From PALSA-270 sp963770245 (GTDB taxonomy: Bacteria; Acidobacteriota; Terriglobia; Terriglobales; Acidobacteriaceae), in assembly GCA_963770245.1 (NCBI GenBank), contig CAVYOX010000006.1, forward strand, positions 73,247 to 137,246: a stretch of DNA of 64,000 bases, read 5' to 3'. The notes below the pieces were generated by a model, which did not search any database, was not told the DNA's origin, and worked only from the letters and a program-made list of their open reading frames with translations. Position numbers and translations under genes: made by a program. Numbering within the stretch: position 1 is the first letter of the stretch; every line of letters begins with the position of its first letter. Shown here in pieces: positions 27,845-37,994 of the stretch.

Positions 27845-28016
27845 ATTCTCCGAGGTCCAGCCTTCCCGCGGCATCGCCAGATTCCCGTGCAACGACCCAT
27901 TTGCAGCCGCCTTCCGTCATCACCGGTAAAGTTTTGTAAAGATTTGCTGGTCAAGCTTTCCCGCTTCACCTCACGATACAATATTCCGAAGCCTGAGCTC
28001 TGATTCTAACGTCAAA

Positions 28017-29363
28017 ATGCTTAACAATATGCCAACGATTCCAGTCTTATTCTCGTGCTCCTTTGCTGAGAACTTGCCCGCAGAGAGCAAACCTGCGGCG
28101 CAACCGGCAGCCTCCCCGCAACCCGGTTCCTCCTCCTCATTCTCATCCTCACTGCGATTTCTCCCCCGAGCGACCAGCGGGGGTTTTCGGGCAATCGGCT
28201 TTCTGCCTTCCCTGTCGCTTTCGCTCACCCTATTGGTTTCGGCGTCCTGGCTCGGCTGCGCTTCCCCCGATTCGAAAGCGGCCGCCTCTCGCGGGACCGG
28301 GACGCCGGTAGTGCCGGTGTCGGTGGCCACCGCCCAAACTCGCGACATGCCCGTATATCTTCCCGGCCTGGGATCGGTAACCGCCTACTACACCGACAGC
28401 GTCAAGAGTCGCGTGGATGGCCAATTGATGCAGGTGAATTTTAAAGAAGGCCAGTCGGTAAAACAGGGCGAGCTTTTGGCGGTGATCGATCCGCGACCCT
28501 ATCAAGTCGCCCTGGAACAGGCGCAAGCCATGCTTTTCAAAGATCAGGCCTCGCTGCGGGATGCCAAGTTGAATTACGTGCGCTATAAAGGCCTGCTCCA
28601 GGACTCCGGCGCCATGTCGCAACAGCAGGTGGACACGCAACTGGCTACCGCCGATCAACTGGACGGCACGGTGCGCACCGATCAAGCAGCCATCGACAGC
28701 GCCAAGCTGAATCTTCTCTATTGCCATATCACGGCTCCAGTGAGCGGTCGCGTCGGGCTGCGGCTGGTCGACCCGGGAAATATCGTGCATGCCACCGATA
28801 CCAACCCCATGCTGGTCATCACCCAGTTGCAGCCGATCGCGGTCATCTTCACCCTGCCGGAAGACAACCTTCCGACCGTCGCCCAGCACATGCGCGGAAC
28901 GACGCTTCAGGCGGAAGCTTACAGCCGTGACAATCAAACCAAACTGGCGACTGGCAAACTGCTCACGATCGACAATCAGATTGACCAGACAACCGGAACC
29001 GACCGGCTGAAAGCGGTGTTTGACAACAAAGACAATGCCCTCTGGCCGAATCAGTTCGTGAACATCCGTCTGCTGCTCGAAGTCCGCAAGAACAGCACCG
29101 TGATCCCCACGGCGGCAGTTCAGCGCGGCCCTCAGGGAAGCTATGTGTTCCTGGTCAAGCCCGACAAGACCGTCGAAGTACGCCCGATTACGATCGCCCT
29201 CAGCCAAGACAACTCCTCCGTCGTCGGCAGCGGCCTCTCCCCTGGCGAAATAATCGTGACCGACGGCCAGGACAAGCTGCAGGCGGGCACCAAGGTTGAG
29301 ATCCCGACAAGCAGTCCGTCCGCCAAACCGGCGACCCAGGCTTCCGGAACCGGAGCGCCATGA
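28017..29363 (+). CDS. RND efflux periplasmic adaptor (MdtA/AcrA-like)
   Basis: A 448-residue membrane fusion protein that links an RND pump to an outer-membrane channel. Domains: lipoyl/barrel-sandwich halves around GSVTAYYTDSVKSRVDGQLMQVNFKEGQSVKQGELLAVIDPRPYQVALEQAQA and YCHITAPVSGRVGLRLVDPGNIVHA, a helical hairpin between them, then beta-barrel and membrane-proximal domains ending PTAAVQRGPQGSYVFLVKPDKTVEVRPI. The N-terminus has about 60 atypical residues before a hydrophobic segment with a lipobox-like WLGC, so the true start may be later or it is lipid-anchored. The stop overlaps the pump ATG (ATGA). Confidence 0.9.
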   Translation: MLNNMPTIPVLFSCSFAENLPAESKPAAQPAASPQPGSSSSFSSSLRFLPRATSGGFRAIGFLPSLSLSLTLLVSASWLGCASPDSKAAASRGTGTPVVPVSVATAQTRDMPVYLPGLGSVTAYYTDSVKSRVDGQLMQVNFKEGQSVKQGELLAVIDPRPYQVALEQAQAMLFKDQASLRDAKLNYVRYKGLLQDSGAMSQQQVDTQLATADQLDGTVRTDQAAIDSAKLNLLYCHITAPVSGRVGLRLVDPGNIVHATDTNPMLVITQLQPIAVIFTLPEDNLPTVAQHMRGTTLQAEAYSRDNQTKLATGKLLTIDNQIDQTTGTDRLKAVFDNKDNALWPNQFVNIRLLLEVRKNSTVIPTAAVQRGPQGSYVFLVKPDKTVEVRPITIALSQDNSSVVGSGLSPGEIIVTDGQDKLQAGTKVEIPTSSPSAKPATQASGTGAP

Positions 29364-32300
29364 ATCCGTCGCGTCTGTTCATTCTCCGGCCCGTGGCCAC
29401 CTCGCTGTTGATGGTGGCCATCATGCTGGTGGGCGTGGTGGCCTACCGGCAGCTCCCGGTTTCGGCGCTGCCGGAAGTGGACTACCCAACCATCCAAGTG
29501 GCAACTTTCTATCCGGGGGGAAACCCCGACGTCATGGCTTCTTCAGTGACGGCCCCGCTCGAGCGGCAGTTCGGCCAAGTGCCTGGCCTCAGTCAGATGA
29601 CTTCCACCAGCTCGTATGGCAGCTCGGTGATCACTCTGCAGTTTGCTCTCGACCAGAATATTGACATTGAGGAACAGCAGGTTCAGGCCGCCATCAATGC
29701 ATCCCAAACCTATCTGCCGACGGACCTCCCGAATCCCCCGATCTACAGCAAGGTAAACCCGGCGGATGCTCCCGTTCTGACCCTGGCGCTCACCTCCCAG
29801 ACTCTGCCCCTTTCCGCGGTCGAGGATCTGGCCGACACAACGATGGCGCAGAAGATCTCCCAGGTTGCCGGCGTGGGATTGGTCTCAATCAGCGGCGGCC
29901 AAAAGCCGGCGGTAAGAATCCGCGCGAATCCGACCGCTCTCGCTTCCTATGGGCTGAGTCTTGAGGATGTGCGCAACGCGCTGGTCGCAACCAACGTCGA
30001 TCAGGCCAAAGGAACTCTCAATGGTCCCCGCCAGGCTTTTACCATCGGAGCGAACGACCAACTTCTGAACGCCGACCAGTACCGCCCCATTGTGGTGGCC
30101 TATCGCAACGGGTCTCCGGTGCGGTTGTCGGATGTGGCCACGATCACCGATGGCATCGAGAACAGCATGCAAGCCGCCTGGATGAATACCGATCCGGCGG
30201 TTATTTTGAACATTCAGCGGCAACCCGGCGCCAATATCATTAGCGTCGTCGACCGGATCAAGAAATTATTGCCGGTGCTCGCGGGCTCGATGCCTGCATC
30301 GGTGAAAGTTTCGATCTTGACCGACCGCACTGCAACCATTCGCGCCTCGGTCAAGGACGTTCAGTTCGAACTGATGCTCACCGTCGCGCTGGTGGTGATG
30401 GTGATCTTTCTGTTTCTGCGGAACGTTTACGCCACCATCATCCCCGGGATCGCCGTGCCCTTGTCGATCGTGGGCACGTTTGGCGTGATGTACCTGCTCG
30501 ACTACAGCCTGGACAATCTTTCGCTGATGGCGTTGACGATTTCGACTGGCTTTGTGGTAGATGACGCCATCGTCATGATCGAAAACATCGATCGCTTTTT
30601 GGAGGAGGGGGACCCCCCGCTCGAAGCCGCTCTCAAAGGCGCCGGACAGATTGGATTCACCATTGTTTCGCTGACGGTTTCCTTGATCGCGGTGCTCATT
30701 CCGCTGTTGTTCATGGGAGACATTGTCGGCCGCCTGTTCCGCGAGTTCGCCGTGACTCTGGCGGTCACCATCCTGGTCTCGGCCGTGGTGTCGTTGACCT
30801 TGACGCCCATGATGTGCGCCAAGCTGCTCAAGCCGAAAGGCACCAAGCGTAGCCGCTTCTACGTGACTTCGGAGAATTTCTACAACCGGGTGATTGAGTT
30901 CTACGGTCGCACCCTGCGATTCGTCCTCAAACACCAAACCACAACCTTGATCGTGACGGTGGGGACTTTTATTCTCACTGTGTTTCTCTACGTCGTCGTG
31001 CCCAAAGGCTTCTTTCCGGTGCAGGACACCGGAGTCATTCTGGGAATCTCCGATGCTCCGCAGAGCGTTTCTTTCCCCGCCATGGCGCGTCAGCAGCAGG
31101 CATTGGCCCGCCTGATTCTCGAGGACCCAGACGTGTCCAGCTTGTCCTCTTTCATTGGCGTCGATGGCACCAATCTGACCCCGAACAGTGGGCGCATTCA
31201 GATCAACCTGAAACCGCGCGACGACCGCACCGCGACCGCCTCCGACATTATCGTTCGATTGCAGCCGAAACTGGCGCAAGTGAAAGACATCACCCTCTAC
31301 ATGCAGCCGGTACAAGATCTGACGGTGGAGGACCGCGTGAGCCGCACCCAGTTCCAGTACACGCTCGAAGATCCGGATGCGACGGAATTGAACAAGCTCT
31401 CCAGTCAATTGGTGGACAAGCTGCGCACCTTGCCGGAGTTGCGGGATGTGGCCAGCGATCAACAAAACGGCGGCCAGCAAACCGAGGTGGTGATTGACCG
31501 CGACACGGCTTCGCGGCTTGGCATCCCCATCGCCTCCATCGACAACACGCTCGAAGACGCCTTTGCGCAGCGACAGGTCTCGACCATCTTCACGCAATTG
31601 AACCAATACCACGTGGTGCTTGAAGTGGATCCGCTGTTTGAACAAAATCCAGGATCGCTCAAAGACCTTTACGTGGCGTCGGGGAACAATACCGAAGTGC
31701 CGCTTTCCGCGTTCACCCGGGTGCAGACTTCGAACTCCGCTTTGGCGATCAATCACCAGGGACAGTTTCCCGTGGTGACCTTGTCGTTCAATCTGGCGCC
31801 GGGAAAGTCCCTGGGAGACGCGACCAAAGCCATCAGCAAGGCAGAAAAAGAGATCGGCTTTCCGGTGAGCGTGAATACCAGTTTCCAGGGAACGGCAGCC
31901 GCATTTCAGAGTTCGCTCTCCAGTGAACCCTGGCTGATCGTGGCCGCCATCGTCACGGTGTACATCGTGCTGGGAGTCTTATACGAGAGCTACATCCATC
32001 CCATCACGATTCTTTCCACCCTCCCCTCGGCGGGCGTAGGCGCCATCTTGGCATTGCTTCTCACCGGCAATGATCTGGGCGTGGTGGGCCTGATTGGAAT
32101 TATTCTGCTGATCGGGATTGTGAAGAAGAATGCCATCATGATGATCGACTTCGCGCTCGAGGCGGAGCGGGTGGAGAAGAAGCCCCCGGAAGAGGCCATT
32201 TACCAGGCGTGTTTGCTGCGTTTCCGTCCCATCATGATGACCACCATGGCGGCTTTGCTCGGCGGGCTGCCTTTGGCCCTCGGCTCCGGAACCGGCTCCG

Positions 32301-32467
32301 AACTTCGCCATCCTTTGGGGATCACGATCGTGGGCGGCCTGTTGGTGAGCCAGGCGCTCACTCTCTACACCACGCCGGTGGTCTATCTGTGGTTCGACCG
32401 GCTGGCCACACGCTTCGAAAACGTCGGATTCCGCGCAGTGGAGGAGCCCGCAACCACCGGTGATTAA
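29360..32467 (+). CDS. RND multidrug efflux permease, first copy (MdtB-like)
   Basis: A 1035-residue inner-membrane HAE-type RND pump, normal length for the family. Twelve membrane helices; the proton-relay aspartates lie in the fourth helix (ISTGFVVDDAIVMIENIDR). Seen also: FILRPVATSLLMVAIMLVGVVAYRQLPVSALPEVDYPTIQV at the N-terminus, and SELRHPLGITIVGGLLVSQALTLYTTPVVYLW near the end. MdtB/MdtC pairs form hetero-trimers that export drugs and bile-salt-like compounds. Translationally coupled to the adaptor upstream and to the second pump downstream. No TolC-type outer-membrane gene follows. Confidence 0.94.
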   Translation: MNPSRLFILRPVATSLLMVAIMLVGVVAYRQLPVSALPEVDYPTIQVATFYPGGNPDVMASSVTAPLERQFGQVPGLSQMTSTSSYGSSVITLQFALDQNIDIEEQQVQAAINASQTYLPTDLPNPPIYSKVNPADAPVLTLALTSQTLPLSAVEDLADTTMAQKISQVAGVGLVSISGGQKPAVRIRANPTALASYGLSLEDVRNALVATNVDQAKGTLNGPRQAFTIGANDQLLNADQYRPIVVAYRNGSPVRLSDVATITDGIENSMQAAWMNTDPAVILNIQRQPGANIISVVDRIKKLLPVLAGSMPASVKVSILTDRTATIRASVKDVQFELMLTVALVVMVIFLFLRNVYATIIPGIAVPLSIVGTFGVMYLLDYSLDNLSLMALTISTGFVVDDAIVMIENIDRFLEEGDPPLEAALKGAGQIGFTIVSLTVSLIAVLIPLLFMGDIVGRLFREFAVTLAVTILVSAVVSLTLTPMMCAKLLKPKGTKRSRFYVTSENFYNRVIEFYGRTLRFVLKHQTTTLIVTVGTFILTVFLYVVVPKGFFPVQDTGVILGISDAPQSVSFPAMARQQQALARLILEDPDVSSLSSFIGVDGTNLTPNSGRIQINLKPRDDRTATASDIIVRLQPKLAQVKDITLYMQPVQDLTVEDRVSRTQFQYTLEDPDATELNKLSSQLVDKLRTLPELRDVASDQQNGGQQTEVVIDRDTASRLGIPIASIDNTLEDAFAQRQVSTIFTQLNQYHVVLEVDPLFEQNPGSLKDLYVASGNNTEVPLSAFTRVQTSNSALAINHQGQFPVVTLSFNLAPGKSLGDATKAISKAEKEIGFPVSVNTSFQGTAAAFQSSLSSEPWLIVAAIVTVYIVLGVLYESYIHPITILSTLPSAGVGAILALLLTGNDLGVVGLIGIILLIGIVKKNAIMMIDFALEAERVEKKPPEEAIYQACLLRFRPIMMTTMAALLGGLPLALGSGTGSELRHPLGITIVGGLLVSQALTLYTTPVVYLWFDRLATRFENVGFRAVEEPATTGD

Positions 32468-35400
32468 TGAGCGTTTCTAGTCCCTTCATAAAACGGCCCA
32501 TTGGAACTTCACTGCTGACGCTGGCGCTACTGCTCTCGGGCGCGCTGGCCTTCAACTTTCTTCCCGTAGCCCCGCTTCCCCAGGTGGATTTCCCGGTCAT
32601 TCAAGTACAAGCCAGCCTCCCCGGCGCGAGTCCGGAGACCATGGCATCGGCGGTGGCCACGCCGCTCGAGCGGCAGTTCGGGCGAATCGCGGGCATCAAC
32701 CAGATGACTTCGACCAGCCAGCTCGGGTCGACCGGGATTGTTCTGCAATTTGACCTCAACCGCAACATTGACGCGGCCGGGCGCGACGTGCAGGCGGCCA
32801 TTAACGCCGCCCGCAGTCAATTGCCGGCCTACCTGCCGGGGAATCCAACCTATCGCAAGGTAAATCCGGCGGACGCGCCCATCCTGATCCTGTCCCTCAC
32901 CTCGGACATTATCACTCGGCGCGCCATGTACGACGCCGCGAACTCGATTCTTGCCCAAAAGATGGCCCAGATCGGCGGAGTGGGGCAGGTTTTCGTGGGC
33001 GGAGGCGCGAACCCGGCGGTCCGGGCCGAGTTGAATCCCAACCAGCTGAATAATTTTGGCATCGGTATCGATGCGGTGCGTAGCGTGCTGGGGGCGGCGA
33101 ACGCGAATCGCCCCAAAGGCGCGCTGGCCAATGCTACGAGCGCATGGACCATTAACGATACCGACCAGATCAAGCTGGCAGACCAATACCGTCCCCTGCT
33201 TGTCGGCTACAACAAGGCCAACGGAGCTGGGGTGCGTTTGGGCGACGTGGCCGACGTCGTAGACTCGGTCGAAGATATCCACACGGCGGGTGTGGCGAAC
33301 GGCAAGCAGACTGCCCCCAACGTGCCCAGGGTCGGGGTCCCCGCGGTGCTGGTCATCGTTTTCCGTCAACCCGGCGCCAATATCATCGACACGGTTGACC
33401 GTGTGTATTCGGTTTTGCCGCAACTGCAGGCGGCAATTTCTCCCGCCATCACCCTCAGCGTGGTCATGGATCGCACCACCACGGTTCGCGCCTCGGTGCA
33501 TGACATCGAAATCACCCTGTTGCTTTCGGTCGCCCTGGTCATCCTGGTGGTGTTCGCTTTCTTGCGAACCGTTCGCTCGACCATCATTCCGAGCATCGCC
33601 GTGCCGCTCTCACTGATCGGAACGTTCGGCGTCATGTACCTGCTGGGATACAGTCTCGACAATCTTTCGCTCATGGCCTTGGCCATTTCTACCGGATTCG
33701 TGGTGGATGATGCCATCGTGGTACTCGAAAACATCACCCGCTATCTGGAACAAGGCATGGCTCCAGTCGAGGCGGCATTTCGCGGCGCGCGCGAGATTGG
33801 TTTTACCGTGGTTTCGATGAGTACCTCGCTGGTCGCTGTCTTCATTCCTCTCCTTCTGATGGGCGGAATCGTCGGCCGCTTGTTCCGCGAATTCGCGGTC
33901 ACGCTGAGCGTCGCGATTGGGGTTTCGCTGGCAGTGTCGCTCTCGACCACGCCAATGATGTGCTCACAACTGCTGAAGCCCTTGCATGAGGAGAAACACG
34001 GCCGGGCCTATCGCTTCAGCCAGTGGGTATTCGATCGAATGCTCGGCATCTATCGTTTCTGTCTGGAGTGGGTGTTGCGTCACCAGCCGGTGGTCGGTGT
34101 GCTGACGATTGCGACGGCTTGCCTCACGGTGTATTTGTACATCATCGTTCCCAAAGGATTTTTCCCGCAGCAGGATACGGGACGCATTTCCGGAGCGGTG
34201 CAGGCGGCACAAGATATTTCTTTCCCGGCCATGAGCGCCAAGATGACCCAGTTCGTGAACATTGTTTTGAAGGACCCGAACATCCTGACCATCGTCGGGT
34301 TCGCCGGGGGCAACACCGCGCTCAACCAGGGACGCATGTTCATTACCCTGAAGCCACTCGGAAAGGAGCGACGTAAGACTTCCGATCAGATTATCGGCGA
34401 GTTGCGCAGGAAGCTGGCCGTGGTTCCGGGAGCCACCCTGTTCATGCAGTCGGCTCAAGACTTGACGATTGGCGGCCGGCAGAGCCAGGCGCAATACCAG
34501 TACACGCTGCAGGGGGAAGACTTGGCCCAGCTCAATTTTTGGGCTCCTCAGCTCCTGCGGAAACTGCGTACCCTGCCGGAACTGCGCGACGTGAATACGG
34601 ACCAGCAGGATAAGGGTCTTGAAGCCAGCCTGGTGATCGATCGCGACACCGCCTCCAGGCTGGGCGTGGCGCCGCAGGACATCGACAACGTACTGTACGA
34701 CGCCTTTGGACAGCGTTTTGTTTCGACCATCTATCAGCCGATCAATCAGTACCACGTGGTCATGGAAGTGGCGCCGCAATTTCAGCAGAGTCCCGACACG
34801 CTCAAGAGCGTGTTTGTCCACTCCTCGAACGGCAGCATGGTCCCGCTCTCGGCCTTTACTCATTTTGGGCCTTCCAATACCTCCCTGGCGGTGGCCCACC
34901 AGGGCGTCTGGCCATCGGTCACCATGTCTTTCAACTTAGCCCCCGGGGTATCTCTCGGCCAAGCCACTCAGGTGATCGAAACCTCAGAGCGCTCCATCGC
35001 GTTTCCAGCGACAATTCATGCAAGTTTTCAGGGGACCGCGGCAGCGTTTCAGGAGTCTCTCTCGAACGAGCCGGTGCTGATCCTGACAGCACTCGCCGCC
35101 GTCTACATCGTTCTTGGAATTCTCTACGAGAGCTATATCCATCCCATCACGATTCTCTCGACCATCCCATCGGCCGGGGTGGGGGCTTTGCTGGCCTTGC
35201 TCATCACCCACAATGAGCTGAACGTCATCGGTCTCATCGGCATTATCTTGCTGATTGGACTGGTGAAGAAAAACGCAATCATGATGATCGATTTCGCACT
35301 CGACGCCGAGCGCAGGGAAGGCAAGTCCGCCTTGGATGCGATTCACGAAGCCTGCCTGCTTCGTTTCCGTCCCATCATGATGACCACCATGGCCGCATTG

Positions 35401-35619
35401 CTCGGCGGCTTGCCGCTCGCCCTCGGCACCGGGACCGGCTCTGAATTGCGCCAGCCCCTGGGCTTAACCATTGTGGGCGGACTGATCGTCAGCCAGGCGC
35501 TGACTCTATTCACCACGCCCGTCGTTTACCTGTACATGGACCGGCTCGCGGGAAGAAGCCGGCGGCGTTTGCCGGCCGCTGTTTCACCGCTCGCACCTGG
35601 CACCAGCCACGCGGACTGA
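32467..35619 (+). CDS. RND multidrug efflux permease, second copy (MdtC-like)
   Basis: A 1050-residue RND pump closely similar to its neighbour. Helix four carries ISTGFVVDDAIVVLENITRYLEQG with the proton-relay aspartate pair; the C-terminal signature is SELRQPLGLTIVGGLIVSQALTLFTTPVVYLYMDR. The ATG overlaps the TAA of the first pump. The N-terminal porter domain has an insertion near residues 275-290 (GVANGKQTAPNVPRVG) not present in the first copy. Adaptor plus two RND subunits matches the mdtABC layout; the outer-membrane partner must be encoded elsewhere. Confidence 0.94.
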   Translation: MSVSSPFIKRPIGTSLLTLALLLSGALAFNFLPVAPLPQVDFPVIQVQASLPGASPETMASAVATPLERQFGRIAGINQMTSTSQLGSTGIVLQFDLNRNIDAAGRDVQAAINAARSQLPAYLPGNPTYRKVNPADAPILILSLTSDIITRRAMYDAANSILAQKMAQIGGVGQVFVGGGANPAVRAELNPNQLNNFGIGIDAVRSVLGAANANRPKGALANATSAWTINDTDQIKLADQYRPLLVGYNKANGAGVRLGDVADVVDSVEDIHTAGVANGKQTAPNVPRVGVPAVLVIVFRQPGANIIDTVDRVYSVLPQLQAAISPAITLSVVMDRTTTVRASVHDIEITLLLSVALVILVVFAFLRTVRSTIIPSIAVPLSLIGTFGVMYLLGYSLDNLSLMALAISTGFVVDDAIVVLENITRYLEQGMAPVEAAFRGAREIGFTVVSMSTSLVAVFIPLLLMGGIVGRLFREFAVTLSVAIGVSLAVSLSTTPMMCSQLLKPLHEEKHGRAYRFSQWVFDRMLGIYRFCLEWVLRHQPVVGVLTIATACLTVYLYIIVPKGFFPQQDTGRISGAVQAAQDISFPAMSAKMTQFVNIVLKDPNILTIVGFAGGNTALNQGRMFITLKPLGKERRKTSDQIIGELRRKLAVVPGATLFMQSAQDLTIGGRQSQAQYQYTLQGEDLAQLNFWAPQLLRKLRTLPELRDVNTDQQDKGLEASLVIDRDTASRLGVAPQDIDNVLYDAFGQRFVSTIYQPINQYHVVMEVAPQFQQSPDTLKSVFVHSSNGSMVPLSAFTHFGPSNTSLAVAHQGVWPSVTMSFNLAPGVSLGQATQVIETSERSIAFPATIHASFQGTAAAFQESLSNEPVLILTALAAVYIVLGILYESYIHPITILSTIPSAGVGALLALLITHNELNVIGLIGIILLIGLVKKNAIMMIDFALDAERREGKSALDAIHEACLLRFRPIMMTTMAALLGGLPLALGTGTGSELRQPLGLTIVGGLIVSQALTLFTTPVVYLYMDRLAGRSRRRLPAAVSPLAPGTSHAD

Positions 35620-35666
35620 TTCGTCGTTTCCTCGCCGAACCGCTGCGAGCTCCCGATGACCGCGGC

Positions 35667-36581
35667 CTACCGCCCGCCCGCAAACACTCGCGAGTGAAAC
35701 TCCAGAGTCTCCCCCATATGCGCCATAAAATACGCCAGACTGTGATCACCGCGATAGAGATGATATTCGTGCGGGATGCCCTCCGCCTGAAGTTGCCGGT
35801 CGAGGGCCCGAGCGCCCTTCTCGAAGCCATAGTCATCCGCTTGGCCACAATTGAAGTAGATCGCGAGGCTCCGCAACTCGGCTTGATGCTCCTTGGCCAG
35901 AACGAAGGGATTGTTATCTCTCCAGTGCGGCACGTCGATCGGATCTCCAAAAACCGCCCCCAGCACACTGCCCAGTGGCGAACCGGAGCGCATGGCCTGG
36001 TCCAGTTCCCGGGGCGAATCGATCATCAGGGCGGAACTCTGCGCGCTCACCGAGGAAAATAACTCGGGATGGGCAAACGCCAAACGTAGCGCCCCATACC
36101 CTCCCATCGAAACTCCCGTGATTGCCCTTCCCTCGCGGCCCGGCCGGACGCGGTACTTATGCTCGATCGCAGGCATAAATTCGCGCAGAAAGAAATCGCT
36201 GTAGAGCACGTGGCCGTCTGCCGAATTGATGTAAAAGCTGCGCCTCCCTTCCGGCGCCACAATCAATAGATCGCTGATTTTGCGCTGCTGGCGCAGGTCC
36301 TCGATCAGGTTCCATCCTCCGGTATTGAATAGAGTCTGCTCGTTCTCCCCCAGGCCATGCAGAAAATAGAGTACCGGATATCGCGAGGGGGGCCGCGTGG
36401 ATCCATGGGAATCGTAGTCCGAAGGCAGCAGCACACAATAGTGGACGGTTTGTTTGAGGATTCGACTGGCGATAGCATTGCAGTCGATGCGGCTCTGCCC
36501 GCAGGCGGCAGGGACGAGACCCAGGGAAGAAAATATCGCCAGTGCGGTGGGAAACAGAAAGAGCCGAGGCACCCGAAACAT
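35667..36581 (-). CDS. Secreted alpha/beta-hydrolase esterase (esterase D/FrmB type)
   Basis: A 304-residue exported serine esterase. Signal peptide at residues 1-28 (ending ACGQS). Seen: YPVLYFLHGLGENEQTLFNTGG (oxyanion region), TGVSMGGYGALRLAFAHPELF (G-x-S-x-G nucleophile elbow), a GQADDYGFEKGARALDRQLQAEGIPHEYHLY segment with the acid, and GDHSLAYFMAHMGETLEF with the catalytic histidine. Related enzymes include S-formylglutathione hydrolase, feruloyl esterase and mycolyltransferase folds. It lies nine bases after the MacB-type permease gene, so it is probably the third gene of that operon. Substrate unknown; a feruloyl-type role near the pca genes is speculative. Confidence 0.87.
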   Translation of the reverse strand: MFRVPRLFLFPTALAIFSSLGLVPAACGQSRIDCNAIASRILKQTVHYCVLLPSDYDSHGSTRPPSRYPVLYFLHGLGENEQTLFNTGGWNLIEDLRQQRKISDLLIVAPEGRRSFYINSADGHVLYSDFFLREFMPAIEHKYRVRPGREGRAITGVSMGGYGALRLAFAHPELFSSVSAQSSALMIDSPRELDQAMRSGSPLGSVLGAVFGDPIDVPHWRDNNPFVLAKEHQAELRSLAIYFNCGQADDYGFEKGARALDRQLQAEGIPHEYHLYRGDHSLAYFMAHMGETLEFHSRVFAGGR

Positions 36582-36590
36582 GCCATCAGT

Positions 36591-37994
36591 TTACTCGTAG
36601 CGCAAGGCTTGCACCGGATCGAGGCGCGCCGCTCGAGCCGCAGGATAGCAGCCGGAGAGTAGGCTCACCACCACCGCAAAAAGAATCGCTCCACCCACCA
36701 GCCACCACGGGACCGACCACAACTGCTCGGGCGGAAAATGCTGCCGTTTGAGATAGATGTTCGTACCGAAATTGATCACACGCCCGATCACCCAACCGAG
36801 CGCCACCCCGGCAAAGCCGCCAAACATACCCATGACACCCGCCTCGGCAAAAAAGAGCGTCCATACATCGGCGTCGCTAGCCCCGACGGCCTTCATGATT
36901 CCGATTTCGCGCCGGCGTTCGAGAATCGCCATCACCAGCGTATTCACGATACCGATCGACGCCACCGCCAAGGCCAGGCTTCCGAAGATTCCGAGAAAAA
37001 GATCCAGCACGGCAAAGAATCGCCGCACGCTGCGGGTTGCGTCCACAATCGAGAAAACGTTGAACCCCATTTTCTTCACCGCGTCCTCGACCGATTGCAC
37101 CGAGGTCGGGCCGTCCACCCGCACGCTGACCGTCGTGTAGGTGGTCTGGCCCGCGGGCGAAAGCGTGGTGTCGCGCAGCTCGGAAGGCTGCATCACGTGC
37201 AGGTCTTGCGCCAGCTTGAGCGGCACAAATACGCGGGCTCGCGCCGCCCCCCGCATACTGTCAGGATCAAGATCGGAAATCCCCACGATCCTCAGCGTCT
37301 CGACTCGCGAGACCACCGAATAGGCCGCGCCGGGGACGGGATCGGGTTGGTTGGTCGGTTTCTCGGGCGCGGCCTTGCCCTCGGCCGGCGCGGCAACCCG
37401 TTCGGCATAGCGCATCAGCAATTCCTGGTTCAGCAGAGGCTTGGCCAGCTCGGCTACCCGAACGGTATCGTCTGGTTCCGGCTTTCGCCCCAGCAACTCT
37501 TCGGCGAACGATTTCTGCAGGATGACCTCGGGCGCGTGATCCGAGGAGAAAAAACTGCCTTCCATGCCTTCAAATGCATCGTTATTCTTCGCGGAAAACG
37601 GAAGCCCGGCGACCATGCTCAGGTGTGGCTTATCCTGGAAACGCAGTTCGGTGACAAAGCGGATGTCCGGATAAGCTTCCCGCACATGCGGGAGACGCTC
37701 GATCGTCTGCCGCGCCGACTCATCGAGCGTCGGGCTCTCGGCCGGAGCAGGGCCGTTAGAATCTTCCTCGCGGTTGTAACCGCGCAGGTCACGCCGCGAG
37801 CTGACGACCACGGTATCGAACAGCCCGGATTTCTCAAGCCGCCGCGAAGCCAATTGCTGCAAGCCAATGCCCAGCGAAAGCATCGCCACAAGCGATGCCA
37901 CTCCGACCGAGATTCCCAACGTCGTCAGCGAATTCCGCAGCACCGATTCCCGCAGGTTGCGGAGGGCGAGTTCTGAGAGATCAAAGGCTTTCAC
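36591..37994 (-). CDS. MacB/FtsX-type ABC transporter permease
   Basis: A 467-residue membrane protein with the MacB layout: one N-terminal helix (LTTLGISVGVASLVAMLSLGIGL), a long periplasmic domain of about 250 residues, then three C-terminal helices including LDLFLGIFGSLALAVASIGIVNTLVMAILERRREIGIMKAVGASDADV, the FtsX-domain signature. Such permeases move lipoproteins, peptides or antibiotics across the envelope by mechanotransmission. The start is GTG at 37994, overlapping the ATPase stop as GTGA. No HlyD-type adaptor is adjacent. Confidence 0.9.
   Translation of the reverse strand: MKAFDLSELALRNLRESVLRNSLTTLGISVGVASLVAMLSLGIGLQQLASRRLEKSGLFDTVVVSSRRDLRGYNREEDSNGPAPAESPTLDESARQTIERLPHVREAYPDIRFVTELRFQDKPHLSMVAGLPFSAKNNDAFEGMEGSFFSSDHAPEVILQKSFAEELLGRKPEPDDTVRVAELAKPLLNQELLMRYAERVAAPAEGKAAPEKPTNQPDPVPGAAYSVVSRVETLRIVGISDLDPDSMRGAARARVFVPLKLAQDLHVMQPSELRDTTLSPAGQTTYTTVSVRVDGPTSVQSVEDAVKKMGFNVFSIVDATRSVRRFFAVLDLFLGIFGSLALAVASIGIVNTLVMAILERRREIGIMKAVGASDADVWTLFFAEAGVMGMFGGFAGVALGWVIGRVINFGTNIYLKRQHFPPEQLWSVPWWLVGGAILFAVVVSLLSGCYPAARAARLDPVQALRYE

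Noticed and set aside
36738..37976. A 412-codon plus-strand frame antisense to the ABC permease
   Set aside because: Histidine- and arginine-rich shadow of the GC-rich permease gene, which has clear FtsX-domain motifs.
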